A stretch of DNA of 64,000 bases from Chromatiales bacterium. Its GTDB lineage: Bacteria > Pseudomonadota > Gammaproteobacteria > UBA6429 > Thiohalophilaceae. The DNA is taken from NCBI GenBank assembly GCA_026984045.1, contig JALSSV010000102.1:1-64000 (forward strand), read 5' to 3'. Made by a program: the position numbers and the translations under genes. The notes under the pieces are model-generated. The model did not search any database. It was not told where the DNA came from and saw nothing but the letters and a program-made list of their open reading frames with translations. Positions 45,189 to 54,309 of this stretch are shown here, piece after piece (the stretch's first letter is position 1; every line of letters starts with the position of its first letter).

Positions 45189-46208
45189 CTACCGGCGGTG
45201 ATGCTGGCGCCAGGCCTGGAAGGTGGGAAACTGGGTGTAGCCCTTGTCGAGGATGTAGGTCAGCACGTTGTTGAGCCGATAGAACCATACCACCGAATCG
45301 ATGCGCATGATTTCCCTGCCTCGCTCGTCGAAGAAGATGAGGGTGGGGGCGTAGTCCAGTTCCAGCGCTTCGGCCCACTTCCGGGCGGTGGTGCGCTTGC
45401 CGGCGGGCGTGATGACCGGGGTATCACTGCGCATGTCCAGTTGCACGGCATCGAGCTGATCCAGCTGCTTGCGGATCCGCGGATCGGCCAGGGGGCCGGC
45501 GTGAAGCACGTCGCAGGCGTGACAGCGACGGCGTTCGAAGAACACCACCAGCGGACGCTGGCCGGGGAAGCGGCGGCGGTCCAGGTTGAAGGGCGGCGGC
45601 TGGAAGAAGTCCTCCTGGTTGAGGACGTCCTTGCCGTAGCTGAAGGCGCCTTCGGCGCGGGCCAGATAGTGGGCGAAGGATTCCTCGCGGTAGTGGCCAT
45701 CGGCCACGTATTCGAGGGCGGCACGGAACTGGTAGGGCGGCCGGTAGCCGCGCAGGCGCAGCACCATCTGACCGCGGCGGTCGATGAATACGATGGAGGG
45801 CGTGAAGTTGGTGTTGTACTTGATGGCGAATTCCTTCTCCGTGTACTCGTTGCCGTCCAGGCCGGTCACGGTTTTCTGGCCACGCACGTCGATGGCAATC
45901 ACGTCGAAATACTTGCGGGTGTAGTCGACGATGTCCTTCTGGCCCCAGTTGTTCTGCAGATGGGCCTTGCAATAGGGGCAGTGTTTCTGGCCGAAGTAGA
46001 GAATGATGCCGCGCTTGCCGGCGGCCACGGCCTCTTCCAGATCCTCCTGCAGATCCAGAAAGCTGACCTTGAACCAGTCCGGCAGGGTCAGGGGTTCTCG
46101 GAGCGGGGTGTCATCGAAGACAAGGTCGGAATCGGGGTTGCCGGTGGCGCTGACAGTTCCCACCAGGAGGAGGCCCAGCAGGGCGGCGAGCAGCGGGTGA
46201 GGATGCAT
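45189..46208 (-). CDS. Periplasmic protein with two thioredoxin-like domains
   Basis: 339 residues with a Sec signal peptide (cleavage near VSA). Domain one (about 45-165) has KHCPYCKAHL, the CxxC active site, and the cis-Pro loop FTPSIVF. Domain two (about 215-335) has RRRCHACDVL and the loop YAPTLIFF. Each is complete, so this is a tandem thioredoxin-like protein resembling SoxW or DsbD-domain proteins. A role in periplasmic thiol reduction or cytochrome/sulfur metabolism fits the genome but is inferred. Confidence 0.8.
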   Translation of the reverse strand: MHPHPLLAALLGLLLVGTVSATGNPDSDLVFDDTPLREPLTLPDWFKVSFLDLQEDLEEAVAAGKRGIILYFGQKHCPYCKAHLQNNWGQKDIVDYTRKYFDVIAIDVRGQKTVTGLDGNEYTEKEFAIKYNTNFTPSIVFIDRRGQMVLRLRGYRPPYQFRAALEYVADGHYREESFAHYLARAEGAFSYGKDVLNQEDFFQPPPFNLDRRRFPGQRPLVVFFERRRCHACDVLHAGPLADPRIRKQLDQLDAVQLDMRSDTPVITPAGKRTTARKWAEALELDYAPTLIFFDERGREIMRIDSVVWFYRLNNVLTYILDKGYTQFPTFQAWRQHHRR

Positions 46209-46281
46209 GATTGGCCTCCAGGGCGGGACGGCCGTTCTGCCAGAATGGCCGTCTCAGGGTGACGACGACAGGGCATTATAC

Positions 46282-46550
46282 ATGACCATCCAGGTTGCGA
46301 TTTCCTTTGGCGAATTCCTCGACAAGCTGACCATCCTCGAAATCAAGGCCGAGCGCATCGGCGACCCCGACAAGCGGGCCAACGTGGTCCGGGACGGGTC
46401 CAGGACTTCGGTACCAAATTCATCGAGCTGGCGAGAGCGGTCTATTACACCAATGATGAACGGGCCTTGGTCAAGCGCGAACTGAACCGCAAGCTCGGTT
46501 CGGAGCTGGTGGAGGAAAAATCCTACGCCGACTACTCGACCGAGGCGTGA
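46282..46550 (+). pseudogene. DUF6165 gene with internal deletion and frameshift
   Basis: The first ~35 codons read MTIQVAISFGEFLDKLTILE and continue to DPDKRANVV, the normal DUF6165 N-terminus. The normal C-terminus (DFGTKFIELARAVYYTND ... VEEKSYADYSTEA) follows directly but in another frame. The remnant is 269 bp, not a multiple of three, against about 375 bp for an intact gene, so roughly 100 bp were lost around 46386-46405, where GGTCC occurs twice. Function of the intact family is unknown. Confidence 0.85.
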
Positions 46551-46575
46551 ACCGGCCGCTGCTGCCGGCACCGGG

Positions 46576-46848
46576 TCAACCGGCCTCGGGGGTGCCGGCG
46601 GTGTGGCAGGGCTGCTGGAAATAGCAGGTCAGGGCGCTGGTGCTGGCGGTCAGCAGCCAGAAGGCGAAGAAGCCGAGGGTGTAACCGCCAAGATGGGAGA
46701 CCGGCGGCAGCCCGGCCATGTTGGCCAGCAGGACCGGATCGAACAGGGTGAAGAAGACGATGGTGGCCAGGGCCGAGGTCAGGAACGAAGGCCAGAGGAT
46801 GGCGATCACCGTCTGGATTCGGGGAATGCGTGCAGGGGAACGGGGCAT
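46576..46848 (-). CDS. Small two-helix membrane protein
   Basis: 90 residues with two hydrophobic helices (about 12-35 and 52-75). No named family is recognised. GGAG lies upstream of the ATG at 46848. It is downstream of fixH on the same strand, 215 bp away, the place where cbb3 accessory genes often lie, but it resembles neither CcoS nor CcoI. The gap before it holds no gene. Confidence 0.6.
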   Translation of the reverse strand: MPRSPARIPRIQTVIAILWPSFLTSALATIVFFTLFDPVLLANMAGLPPVSHLGGYTLGFFAFWLLTASTSALTCYFQQPCHTAGTPEAG

Positions 46849-47063
46849 TGGGCATCTCCATGACTTGGCGTGGGCGGGTTCCCTTCCGGGAGGAGGGATC
46901 TGCCATTGTTGTTGTTCGTCGGTGTCGGCAGAGGGCCGCTGCACGCTGTGCCGGTGCATGGGCGACTCGTCTCCGACGGCGGATCCCGGGCCGCACCTGC
47001 ATGTCAGGCATGGAAAACGGCCGGGATTCGCAACGACGTCCTGAAAGTTATAGCAGCCCAGAC

Positions 47064-47558
47064 TCAGGGTGCAAGCCGCCAGGCGGTCATCTCGGGTAGC
47101 CGGGCCCGACCGCTCAGTCGCCAGGTGGCGTCGAGGGGCTCCAGACGCAGGTGCCAGTTGCCGGGGGGCGGGCGGCGGGCGAGCAGACCCCGGTAATGGC
47201 CGTCGGCCTGGCGCAGGAGGGGAACCTCCTCGTCGAAGCCGGCCCGGGTGGGGTGCACGAGGCGCAGCCGCAGGCGCTCGGGGAAAGGCCCCTGGCCATG
47301 CAGCACCACCGTCAGCGAGGCGTCTTCCCGGTTCCAGAGCACCCGGGCCTGCAGCCCGAGACGGGCGGCCTGGTCGGAGCGGGCCAGCACCTTGTTGATG
47401 GCCAGTCCCGCCTGATAGTAGTCGTCGTCCACCAGCCCGTCCGGGTTCCTGACGGCGATGACCACGGTGGCAATGCCGGCGACGACGGCGCTGGCGGGGA
47501 AGGCCATGATGAACCAGGGCCAGAACTGGCGGTACCAGGGGGAACGGGCTTGCTGCAT
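47064..47558 (-). CDS. fixH: FixH family protein (cbb3 oxidase accessory)
   Basis: 164 residues. One N-terminal membrane helix (about 12-36) and a periplasmic beta-rich domain with DDDYYQAGLAIN, the FixH signature. FixH (CcoH) is needed for assembly or stability of cbb3 oxidase. It starts 13 bp after ccoG. No ccoI copper ATPase or ccoS follows, unlike the usual ccoGHIS order. Confidence 0.9.
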   Translation of the reverse strand: MQQARSPWYRQFWPWFIMAFPASAVVAGIATVVIAVRNPDGLVDDDYYQAGLAINKVLARSDQAARLGLQARVLWNREDASLTVVLHGQGPFPERLRLRLVHPTRAGFDEEVPLLRQADGHYRGLLARRPPPGNWHLRLEPLDATWRLSGRARLPEMTAWRLAP

Positions 47559-47571
47559 GGCTTCTCCTGCC

Positions 47572-48978
47572 TCAATGGCTCATCGGTCCCAGGAAACGAC
47601 CGGTCTCGACGATGGAAAGTTCCGGATCGTCCACCGCCTGCAGGTGGAAGCGGATTTCGGAGCTGGGTTTCTTCAGGTTGACCGGATCCACCCGCACCCG
47701 CACGGGGATGGTGATCACCTTGCCGCTCGGGGCGGTGATTTCGGCCTCCCGCATCACCAGCTGCAGGCCTTCGATCCCGTCCACGCTCAGATGGTAGACA
47801 TGGGGCTTCTCGTCCATGTTGATGATTTTGAGCATGTAGGTGTTCTCCACCAGCCCTTCCGTGGTTTCCTGATACAGCACGTTGCGGTCGCGGATGATGT
47901 CCATGCGCAGCGGCGTGCGGGTGGCCATGCTGTAGAACAGCAGACTGGTCAGAAAGGCCAGCAGCAGTCCGTAGATGATCACCCTCGGCCGCAGGATGTG
48001 GGTCGGCTTGCCCTCCAGGGCGTTCTCCGTGGTGTAACGGATCAGGCCCTTGGGGTAGTTCATCTTTTCCATTACCTGATCGCAGATGTCGATGCAGGCG
48101 GCGCAGCCGATGCACTGGTATTGCAGGCCGTTGCGGATGTCGATGCCGGTGGGACAGACCTGCACGCAGAGGGTGCAGTCCACGCAGTCACCCAGCCCCA
48201 GTTCCCGGGGGTTCACGCCCTTGCGCCGGGGGCCCCGGGGTTCGCCCCGTTTCTCGTCGTAGGAGATGATCAGGGTGTCGCGGTCGAACATGGCGCTCTG
48301 GAAACGGGCGTAGGGACACATGTAGATGCACACCTGCTCGCGCAGGAAGCCGGCGTTGCCCCAAGTGGCGAAGCCATAGAAGAGGATCCAGAAGGTTTCC
48401 CAGGGGCCGAGGGCGAAAGTCGACAGTTCCTGCCAGAGGGTGGTGATGGGCGTGAAATAGCCGACGAAGGTGAAGCCGGTCCAGCCGGCGAACAGGAACC
48501 ACAACAGGTGCTTGGTGGCCTTGATGCGAATCTTGCGGGCGGTCCACGGACTCTTGTCGAGTTTGATCTGCTTGTTGCGATCCCCTTCGATCCATTGTTC
48601 GATCCACAGGAAGACCTCGGTCCACACGGTCTGGGGACAGGCGTAGCCGCACCACAGGCGGCCCGCGAGGGTGGTGAAGAAGAACAATGCCAGCGCGGCG
48701 ATGATCAGCAGCAGGGCCAGGTAGAAGAAGTCCTGGGGCCAGAACACCAGGCCGAAAATGTAGAACTTGCGGGCCGGCAGATCGAACAGCACGGCCTGGT
48801 GGCCTTCATACTGAAACCAGGGGACCAGATAGTACAGGCCCAGCAGCACCACCACGCCCAGGATGCGCAGGCTGGCGAACAGGCCGGTCACCTTGCGCGG
48901 ATAGATTTTCTGGTGCTTGGCGTAGAACTCGATGGTTTCTTCGCTGGTGGCGGCATCGGACTTGGCGGGTCGGTTCAT
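47572..48978 (-). CDS. ccoG: CcoG (RdxA/FixG) ferredoxin-like cbb3 assembly protein
   Basis: 468 residues with about five membrane helices, two 4Fe-4S motifs (CVDCTLCVQVCPTG and CIGCAACIDICD) and a C-terminal immunoglobulin-like FixG domain (about 350-465). It acts in copper reduction and delivery during cbb3 oxidase assembly. A strong hairpin terminator upstream separates it from ccoNOQP, so it may have its own promoter. Confidence 0.95.
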   Translation of the reverse strand: MNRPAKSDAATSEETIEFYAKHQKIYPRKVTGLFASLRILGVVVLLGLYYLVPWFQYEGHQAVLFDLPARKFYIFGLVFWPQDFFYLALLLIIAALALFFFTTLAGRLWCGYACPQTVWTEVFLWIEQWIEGDRNKQIKLDKSPWTARKIRIKATKHLLWFLFAGWTGFTFVGYFTPITTLWQELSTFALGPWETFWILFYGFATWGNAGFLREQVCIYMCPYARFQSAMFDRDTLIISYDEKRGEPRGPRRKGVNPRELGLGDCVDCTLCVQVCPTGIDIRNGLQYQCIGCAACIDICDQVMEKMNYPKGLIRYTTENALEGKPTHILRPRVIIYGLLLAFLTSLLFYSMATRTPLRMDIIRDRNVLYQETTEGLVENTYMLKIINMDEKPHVYHLSVDGIEGLQLVMREAEITAPSGKVITIPVRVRVDPVNLKKPSSEIRFHLQAVDDPELSIVETGRFLGPMSH

Positions 48979-49044
48979 GATCGTCCTATTCTTCGGTACT
49001 TCTCGAAGGTTGTCAGAAGTGTCGCACAGACGTGCTGTCGGTAC

Positions 49045-49074
49045 GAAAACGCCACCCCGGCGGGTGGCGTTTTC
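49045..49074 (-). terminator. Rho-independent terminator after ccoNOQP-DUF3149
   Basis: A perfect 13-bp stem GAAAACGCCACCC/GGGTGGCGTTTTC with a 4-base loop; the TTTTC end lies within the stem on the minus strand. It is 38 bp beyond the DUF3149 stop and 67 bp before ccoG. Confidence 0.75.
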
Positions 49075-49111
49075 GCAGGCGGTGCCGTGGCCGGGATGGC
49101 CGAAGCCTGCC

Positions 49112-49234
49112 TCAATCCCTGGGCGGTCTGATGAAGAAAATATAAAACAATACGATCAGCATGCCCAGCATGAAAAGCCCGATGCCAAAGGTGAGAATCC
49201 CGGCCCAGCTCTTGAAAATCATGTCGAAAAACAT
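49112..49234 (-). CDS. DUF3149 small membrane protein
   Basis: A 40-residue protein, mostly one hydrophobic helix (LTFGIGLFMLGMLIVLFYIF), ending FIRPPRD. AAGGAG precedes the ATG at 49234. Tiny DUF3149 proteins occur at the end of cbb3 oxidase operons in beta- and gammaproteobacteria; their role is unknown. It lies 59 bp after ccoP and before the terminator, so it belongs to the oxidase transcript. Confidence 0.82.
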   Translation of the reverse strand: MFFDMIFKSWAGILTFGIGLFMLGMLIVLFYIFFIRPPRD

Positions 49235-49293
49235 GGTGATGACTCCTTGCGGCGGGTGCGGCGGCCACCAGCCAAGCGGCCGCCGCCGCCGGA

Positions 49294-50184
49294 TCAGCGA
49301 TGTGACAGACTGTAGACGTAGGCGGCCAGCACGTGCACCTTGTTTTCCCCGAGGAATTGGCGGTGCGCGGGCATGTGGCCGTTGCGGCCATGGGTGATGG
49401 TCTGCCGGATGGTACCGGGCGAGCCGCCATACAGCCAGACGTTGTCGGTCAGGTTGGGCGCGCCCAGCGCCGGATTGCCCTTGCCGTCGGGGCCGTGACA
49501 GGCAACACAGTTGGTCTGGAAGATCGCCTTGCCTTCGGCCGCCTTTTCGGCATCATGGGATCGGCCGCTGAGACTGAGCACGTACTCGGCCACCTTGTCC
49601 ACCTTGTCGGGGCCCAGGATTTCGCCCCAGGCGGGCATGGCACCGGAACGACCATCGAGGATGGTGGTCTTGATGGTCTGGGGATCCCCGCCCCACAGCC
49701 AGTCGTTGTCGGTCAGGTTGGGGAAACCGGGTGCGCCCGTGGCCGTGGAGCCATGACAGTTGGCGCAGTAGTTGAGGAACAGCCGTTCACCCACCTTCAG
49801 GGCGGCCGGATCCTGCGCCAGGTCCGGAATGGGCTTGCTGGCGAAGGCGGCGAAAATGGGATCGTACTTGGCCTTGGCCTGTTCCATTTCCTTTTCATAC
49901 TGGCCGTGCGACGTCCAGCCCAGATAGCCTTTCCAGTTGCCAAGCCCCGGATAGAGATACAGGTAGACCAGTCCGAAGAGGATGGTGGCGTAGAACATCC
50001 ACAGCCACCAGCGTGGCAGGGGATTGTTGTATTCCTCCAGGGTTTCGTCCCATTTGTGGCCGGTGACGTCACCGGTGGCGGCCTCACCCGGCTGGGGCTT
50101 GCTGGCCCACTTGATCAGCCAGTAGCAGGCCAGGATGTTGCCGACCGCGATGATGGTAATCCACCAGCTCCAGAAGCTACTCAT
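49294..50184 (-). CDS. ccoP: cbb3-type cytochrome c oxidase subunit III (diheme)
   Basis: 296 residues. An N-terminal helix and second helix (LWMFYATILFGLVYLYLYPG) anchor the protein. Two c-type heme motifs, CANCHG and CVACHG, are in tandem cytochrome domains, each with a distal Met (GAMPAWG, GHMPAHR). It receives electrons from soluble cytochromes. The ATG at 50184 has AAAGGAG upstream and overlaps the end of ccoQ. Confidence 0.96.
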   Translation of the reverse strand: MSSFWSWWITIIAVGNILACYWLIKWASKPQPGEAATGDVTGHKWDETLEEYNNPLPRWWLWMFYATILFGLVYLYLYPGLGNWKGYLGWTSHGQYEKEMEQAKAKYDPIFAAFASKPIPDLAQDPAALKVGERLFLNYCANCHGSTATGAPGFPNLTDNDWLWGGDPQTIKTTILDGRSGAMPAWGEILGPDKVDKVAEYVLSLSGRSHDAEKAAEGKAIFQTNCVACHGPDGKGNPALGAPNLTDNVWLYGGSPGTIRQTITHGRNGHMPAHRQFLGENKVHVLAAYVYSLSHR

Positions 50185-50356
50185 GATGGTCTCCTTTGTT
50201 CTTGTCAGGGCGGGGGGCATCGGGCTCTTCGAGGGGCAGGCGCGCCGCTTCTTCGAAGCGGGCCTTGCGTTTGCCGCTCCAGGCCCAGGCCCAGATGCCG
50301 ATGAAAGTCACGAACAGCACCACGGTGTACCAGGCGCGAATGTCATTCAGATCCAT
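50177..50356 (-). CDS. ccoQ: cbb3-type oxidase subunit CcoQ
   Basis: 59 residues: MDLNDIRAWYTVV leads into one helix (VLFVTFIGIWAWAW), then a charged tail with the conserved FEEAARLPLEE. CcoQ stabilises the cbb3 complex. It starts 3 bp after ccoO and overlaps ccoP by 8 bases. Its own 3' end carries the ccoP ribosome binding site. Confidence 0.93.
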   Translation of the reverse strand: MDLNDIRAWYTVVLFVTFIGIWAWAWSGKRKARFEEAARLPLEEPDAPRPDKNKGDHHE

Positions 50357-50359
50357 GGA

Positions 50360-50986
50360 TCATTTCCCCTTGAGTTCGGTGCCCAGGCCCTGCAGATAGG
50401 CGATCAGGGCATCCAGTTCGGTCTTGCCCCGGACCGCATCGGCGGCCTTGGCGATTTCCTCCTCGCTGTACAGCTCGCAACCGTTGCAGGTGGCGCTGAT
50501 GAGGGTGTTCATGACCTGCATCTTCTTCGCCGTGAGCTTGCCATCCAGCTTGTTCTCGGCCAGCCAGGGGAAGCCGGGCATGATGGATTCGGGCACCACG
50601 TCACGGGGGTTGATCAAATGCACCCGGTGCCAGTCGTCCGAATAGCGACCGCCCACGCGGGCCAGATCCGGACCGGTCCGCTTGGAACCCCACTGGAAGG
50701 GATGGTCGTAGACGAATTCGCCCGCCACCGAATAGTGGCCGTAACGTTCGGTTTCGGCCCGGAACGGCCGGATCATCTGCGAGTGGCAGACGTAGCAGCC
50801 CTCGCGAACGTAGATGTCCCGCCCTTCCAGGCGCAGGGCCGAGTAGGGCTTGAGCCCCTCCACCGGCTGGGTGGTGTCCTTCATGAAGAACAGGGGCACG
50901 ATTTCCACCAGCCCGCCGAAGCTGATCACCAAGACGATGAACAGGATCAGGAGGCCGGTGTTCTTTTCGACAGCTTCATGACTCAT
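50360..50986 (-). CDS. ccoO: cbb3-type cytochrome c oxidase subunit II (monoheme)
   Basis: 208 residues from the ATG at 50986 (GGGAGG upstream). One N-terminal helix (about 9-30), then a c-type domain with heme motif CYVCHS and axial Met in [13 protein letters not shown] motif near the C-terminus is additional and lacks the heme His. It passes electrons from CcoP to CcoN. Confidence 0.96.
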   Translation of the reverse strand: MSHEAVEKNTGLLILFIVLVISFGGLVEIVPLFFMKDTTQPVEGLKPYSALRLEGRDIYVREGCYVCHSQMIRPFRAETERYGHYSVAGEFVYDHPFQWGSKRTGPDLARVGGRYSDDWHRVHLINPRDVVPESIMPGFPWLAENKLDGKLTAKKMQVMNTLISATCNGCELYSEEEIAKAADAVRGKTELDALIAYLQGLGTELKGK

Positions 50987-50999
50987 GGTGATTCCTCCC

Positions 51000-52415
51000 T
51001 CAGGCGCTCTGGTTGGCGGTGGCGGTGGCAGGGGTGGCGCCACTGATGGTTTTCACGGCGTTCCAGGCCATGATCAGCATGCCCGAGAGGAACAGGGTGC
51101 CGCCCAGGAAGCGCACGAAGTAGTAAGGATGCATGGCCTTGACGGTTTCCACGAAACTGTAGGTGAGGGTGCCGTCGTCGTTCACGGCGCGCCACATCAG
51201 GCCCTGCATCACGCCCGAGATCCACATGGAAGCGATGTACAGCACGATGCCCACGGTGGCGATCCAGAAATGAACCTCCATGGCCTTCACCGAATACATC
51301 CGTTCCTTGCCGAACAGTTTCGGAATCAGGAAGTAGATGGAGCCGATGGAAACCAGGCCCACCCAGCCCAGGGCGCCCGAGTGAACGTGACCGATGGTCC
51401 AGTCGGTGTAGTGAGACAGGGAGTTGACCGTCTTGATCGACATCATCGGCCCTTCGAAGGTGGACATGCCGTAGAAGGACAGGGAGACGATCAGGAACTT
51501 GAGGATGGGATCGTCACGCAGTTTGTGCCAGGCGCCCGAGAGGGTCATCATGCCGTTGATCATGCCGCCCCAGGAGGGCGCCAGCAGGATCAGGGAGAAG
51601 ACCATGCCCAGCGACTGGGCCCAGTCGGGCAGGGCGGTGTAGTGCAGATGGTGCGGGCCGGCCCAGATGTAGGTGGAGATCAGGGCCCAGAAGTGCACCA
51701 CCGACAGGCGGTAGGAGTACACCGGCCGTTGGGCCTGCTTGGGGATGAAGTAGTACATCATGCCCAGGAAGCCGGCGGTCAGGAAGAAGCCCACCGCGTT
51801 GTGGCCGTACCACCACTGAACCATGGCGTCGATGGCCCCGGGATAGATGGAGTAGGACTTGGTCAGGGAGACCGGGTATTCCAGGTTGTTGAAGATGTGC
51901 AGCACGGCGATGGTCAGGATGAAGGCACCGTAGAACCAGTTGGCCACGTAGATGTGGCTGACCTTGCGCTTGACGATGGTGCCGAAGAAGACGATGGCGT
52001 AGGCCACCCAGACCACGGCGATCAGCAGATCGATGGGCCATTCCAGCTCGGCATACTCCTTGGAGGAGGTGATGCCCAGCGGCAGGCTCACGGCGGCCAG
52101 CACGATGATCAGCTGCCAGCCCCAGAAGGTGAAGGTGGCCAGGCCGTCGGAGAACAGCCGGGTCTGACAGGTCCGCTGGACCACGTAATAGGAGGTGGCG
52201 AACAGCGCCGAGCCGCCGAAGGCGAAGATCACCGCATTGGTATGCAGTGGCCGCAGGCGGCTGAAGGTCAGCCACGGAACGTCGAGATTGAGTTGAGGCC
52301 AGACCAGTTCCGCCGCGATGTATACGCCGACGAGCATGCCGACGATACCCCAGACGATCGTCATGACGGCGAACTGGCGAACGACCTTGTAATTGTAGGT
52401 GTCTGCAGTGTCCAT
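51000..52415 (-). CDS. ccoN: cbb3-type cytochrome c oxidase subunit I
   Basis: 471 residues with about twelve membrane helices. Metal and heme ligands are visible: [12 protein letters not shown] (low-spin heme), [13 protein letters not shown] (CuB His), GPHHLHYT (CuB His pair) and [11 protein letters not shown] (heme b3/b). This is the catalytic subunit of the high-affinity oxygen reductase. Upstream lies an FNR box, so expression should rise at low oxygen. Confidence 0.97.
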   Translation of the reverse strand: MDTADTYNYKVVRQFAVMTIVWGIVGMLVGVYIAAELVWPQLNLDVPWLTFSRLRPLHTNAVIFAFGGSALFATSYYVVQRTCQTRLFSDGLATFTFWGWQLIIVLAAVSLPLGITSSKEYAELEWPIDLLIAVVWVAYAIVFFGTIVKRKVSHIYVANWFYGAFILTIAVLHIFNNLEYPVSLTKSYSIYPGAIDAMVQWWYGHNAVGFFLTAGFLGMMYYFIPKQAQRPVYSYRLSVVHFWALISTYIWAGPHHLHYTALPDWAQSLGMVFSLILLAPSWGGMINGMMTLSGAWHKLRDDPILKFLIVSLSFYGMSTFEGPMMSIKTVNSLSHYTDWTIGHVHSGALGWVGLVSIGSIYFLIPKLFGKERMYSVKAMEVHFWIATVGIVLYIASMWISGVMQGLMWRAVNDDGTLTYSFVETVKAMHPYYFVRFLGGTLFLSGMLIMAWNAVKTISGATPATATANQSA

Positions 52416-52507
52416 AGACCATCCTTTCCGGTTTGTTATTGGGAGGGTGAGGGAGATTTAACGGCCATACACTACCGGCTCGACCTGGACTAACTCTAGT
52501 CGCTGGT

Positions 52508-52521
52508 TTGATCCAGATCAA
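52508..52521. promoter_or_regulatory. FNR/ANR binding site upstream of ccoN
   Basis: TTGATCCAGATCAA is a perfect TTGAT-N4-ATCAA palindrome centred about 100 bp upstream of the ccoN ATG. An FNR-type gene is immediately upstream on the same strand. It most likely activates ccoNOQP under oxygen limitation. Confidence 0.9.
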
Positions 52522-52650
52522 AGATCGGCGGAGTATTTTTTGGCGGTCCGGAACTTTTGGCCGGAAGGCATATACGGCAGGCGGGATGGCGCCAACAGCG
52601 GCGCGGAGGGACGGGCGGACAAGGGGGCCCCCGGTCCGGGCGCGGGCCGG

Positions 52651-53424
52651 TCAGTTTTCCTGACGGTTGAGCGCCGATTCGCCGCGGATGTCCGGGTTGC
52701 AGCGGTTGGCCAGGGCCTGGAGGGCCGGCAGATCGCGGATCAGCACGTGCTTGCGTTCCACCTGCAACAGGCCCTGGTCCTGGAACTGGCTGAACAGGCG
52801 GCTGATGGTCTCCACCGCCATGCCCAGCAGGTTGGCGATGTCGTTGCGGGACATGCTCAGGTTGAAATCGGTGGCCGAGTAGCCGCGGGCCCGGAAGCGA
52901 TCAGAGAGCTGGCACAGGAAGCTGGCCAGGCGGGATTCCACCGGGGCCCGGGCCAGGACCGCCAGGTGGCAGTGCTCGTGCTGCAGCTCCTCGCTCATCA
53001 GGCTCAGCAGGTGGCGCTGCAGGCCGGGGATCTGCAGGCTCAGTTCCTCGAGGCGCTCGAAGGGCAGCTCGCAGACGCTGACCGTCTCCAGGGCCTTGGC
53101 CGACGTGACATGCACCCGGCCGGCGATGGCATCGAGGCCGAGCAGCTCCCCGGGCAGGTGAAAGCCGATGATTTGCTCATGGCCTTCGTGATTGGTGGTG
53201 AAGGTCTTCAGCGAGCCGGCGCGCAGGGCATAGACCGACTGGAAGGGATCGCCGAGCCGGTACAGGTATTCGCCCTTTTCCACCGGCCGGCGGCGATGGA
53301 TGATGCGGTCCAGCCGCTCCAGATCCCCCTGTTCCAGGCCCATGGGCATGCACAACCGGTAGAGACTGCATTTCTGGCAGTGGGCGCGGAGTTCATCCAG
53401 ATTGACGACGCGGGACTTGGTCAT
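52651..53424 (-). CDS. fnr: FNR/ANR-type oxygen-sensing regulator
   Basis: 257 residues. Cysteines in HCQKCSLYRLCMP (C-x2-C-x5-C) plus one in SVCELPFERL are the four ligands of the oxygen-labile 4Fe-4S cluster. A cyclic-nucleotide-like domain, dimer helix and winged helix follow; the recognition helix contains VETISRLFSQF with the E-xx-S-R that reads TTGAT. It is positioned to control the neighbouring ccoNOQP. An inverted GTCAA-N11-TTGAC at 53481-53501 upstream has the wrong spacing for an FNR site. Confidence 0.95.
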   Translation of the reverse strand: MTKSRVVNLDELRAHCQKCSLYRLCMPMGLEQGDLERLDRIIHRRRPVEKGEYLYRLGDPFQSVYALRAGSLKTFTTNHEGHEQIIGFHLPGELLGLDAIAGRVHVTSAKALETVSVCELPFERLEELSLQIPGLQRHLLSLMSEELQHEHCHLAVLARAPVESRLASFLCQLSDRFRARGYSATDFNLSMSRNDIANLLGMAVETISRLFSQFQDQGLLQVERKHVLIRDLPALQALANRCNPDIRGESALNRQEN

Positions 53425-53613
53425 GCAACGGCCTTTTCGATTCGTTCCGTCCGGGGGATGAGGGACGACGGCGATACCCTGTCAACTATACGTGATTTGA
53501 CCGGGTAAAAACAGAATAATCCGTTCGCCTGATCGGTGTCAGGGCAAGCCCCTGCCGAGGAGGGGAAAATGGCGGGGTTTTGCCCGAAGCGGCGTGCGTC
53601 CGGTCTTTTGGGC

Positions 53614-53619
53614 TATAAT
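53614..53619 (+). promoter_or_regulatory. Candidate -10 element for the his operon
   Basis: TATAAT lies 84 bp upstream of hisB. No good -35 is found at standard spacing. The interval from fnr to hisB (53425-53702) otherwise shows no gene. Confidence 0.35.
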
Positions 53620-53702
53620 GACCCGTCTGCCGGATCGGCCCGATGCCCCTGATCATCGTCCGGTTACGGCCTTTCCGTCCATCCGCCAACCGGAGAACCC
53701 CC

Positions 53703-54296
53703 ATGGCTGAGCGCACGGCCACGGTCCAGCGCGAAACCCTCGAAACCCGGGTCGAGGTCACCCTCAACCTCGACGGGCTGGGCCAGTGCGAATTCAACAC
53801 CGGCGTGCCCTTTCTCGAGCACATGCTCGAGCAGGTGGCCAGGCACGGCCTGATCGATCTCTGGATCCAGGCCACGGGCGACCTGCACATCGACGCCCAC
53901 CACACGGTGGAGGACATCGGCATCACCCTGGGCCAGGCCGTCGCCGAGGCCGTGGGCGAGAAGCGCGGCATCACCCGCTACGGCCACGCCTACGTGCCCC
54001 TGGACGAGGCCCTCTCGCGGGTGGTGCTCGACTTCTCCGGGCGGCCCGGCCTGGTGTTCAACGTGGATTTCCCTCGGGCCCGGATCGGTGATTTCGACGT
54101 GGATCTGTTCGCCGAGTTCTTCCAGGGCTTCGTCAACCATGCCCGGGTGACCCTGCACATCGACACCCTGCGGGGCCGCAACGCCCATCACGTGGCCGAA
54201 ACGGTGTTCAAGGCCTTCGGCCGGGCGCTGCGCATGGCCCTGGCGCCCGATCCGCGCATGGGCGAGATGACCCCGTCCACCAAGGGCAGCCTCTGA
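53703..54296 (+). CDS. hisB: Imidazoleglycerol-phosphate dehydratase
   Basis: 197 residues, monofunctional (no phosphatase domain). His/Glu manganese ligands are seen in [11 protein letters not shown] and [10 protein letters not shown], with a second pair in FLEHML. It converts imidazoleglycerol phosphate to imidazoleacetol phosphate. The ATG at 53703 is chosen over an upstream reading lacking similarity. It is the first gene of the hisBHAFIE cluster. Confidence 0.96.
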   Translation: MAERTATVQRETLETRVEVTLNLDGLGQCEFNTGVPFLEHMLEQVARHGLIDLWIQATGDLHIDAHHTVEDIGITLGQAVAEAVGEKRGITRYGHAYVPLDEALSRVVLDFSGRPGLVFNVDFPRARIGDFDVDLFAEFFQGFVNHARVTLHIDTLRGRNAHHVAETVFKAFGRALRMALAPDPRMGEMTPSTKGSL

Positions 54297-54309
54297 TCCG
54301 AGCCCCGGC

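Noticed and set aside
53481-53501. GTCAA-N11-TTGAC inverted repeat upstream of fnr as an FNR autoregulatory site
   Set aside because: The arms are in the wrong order and spacing for TTGAT-N4-ATCAA; at most an unknown operator.
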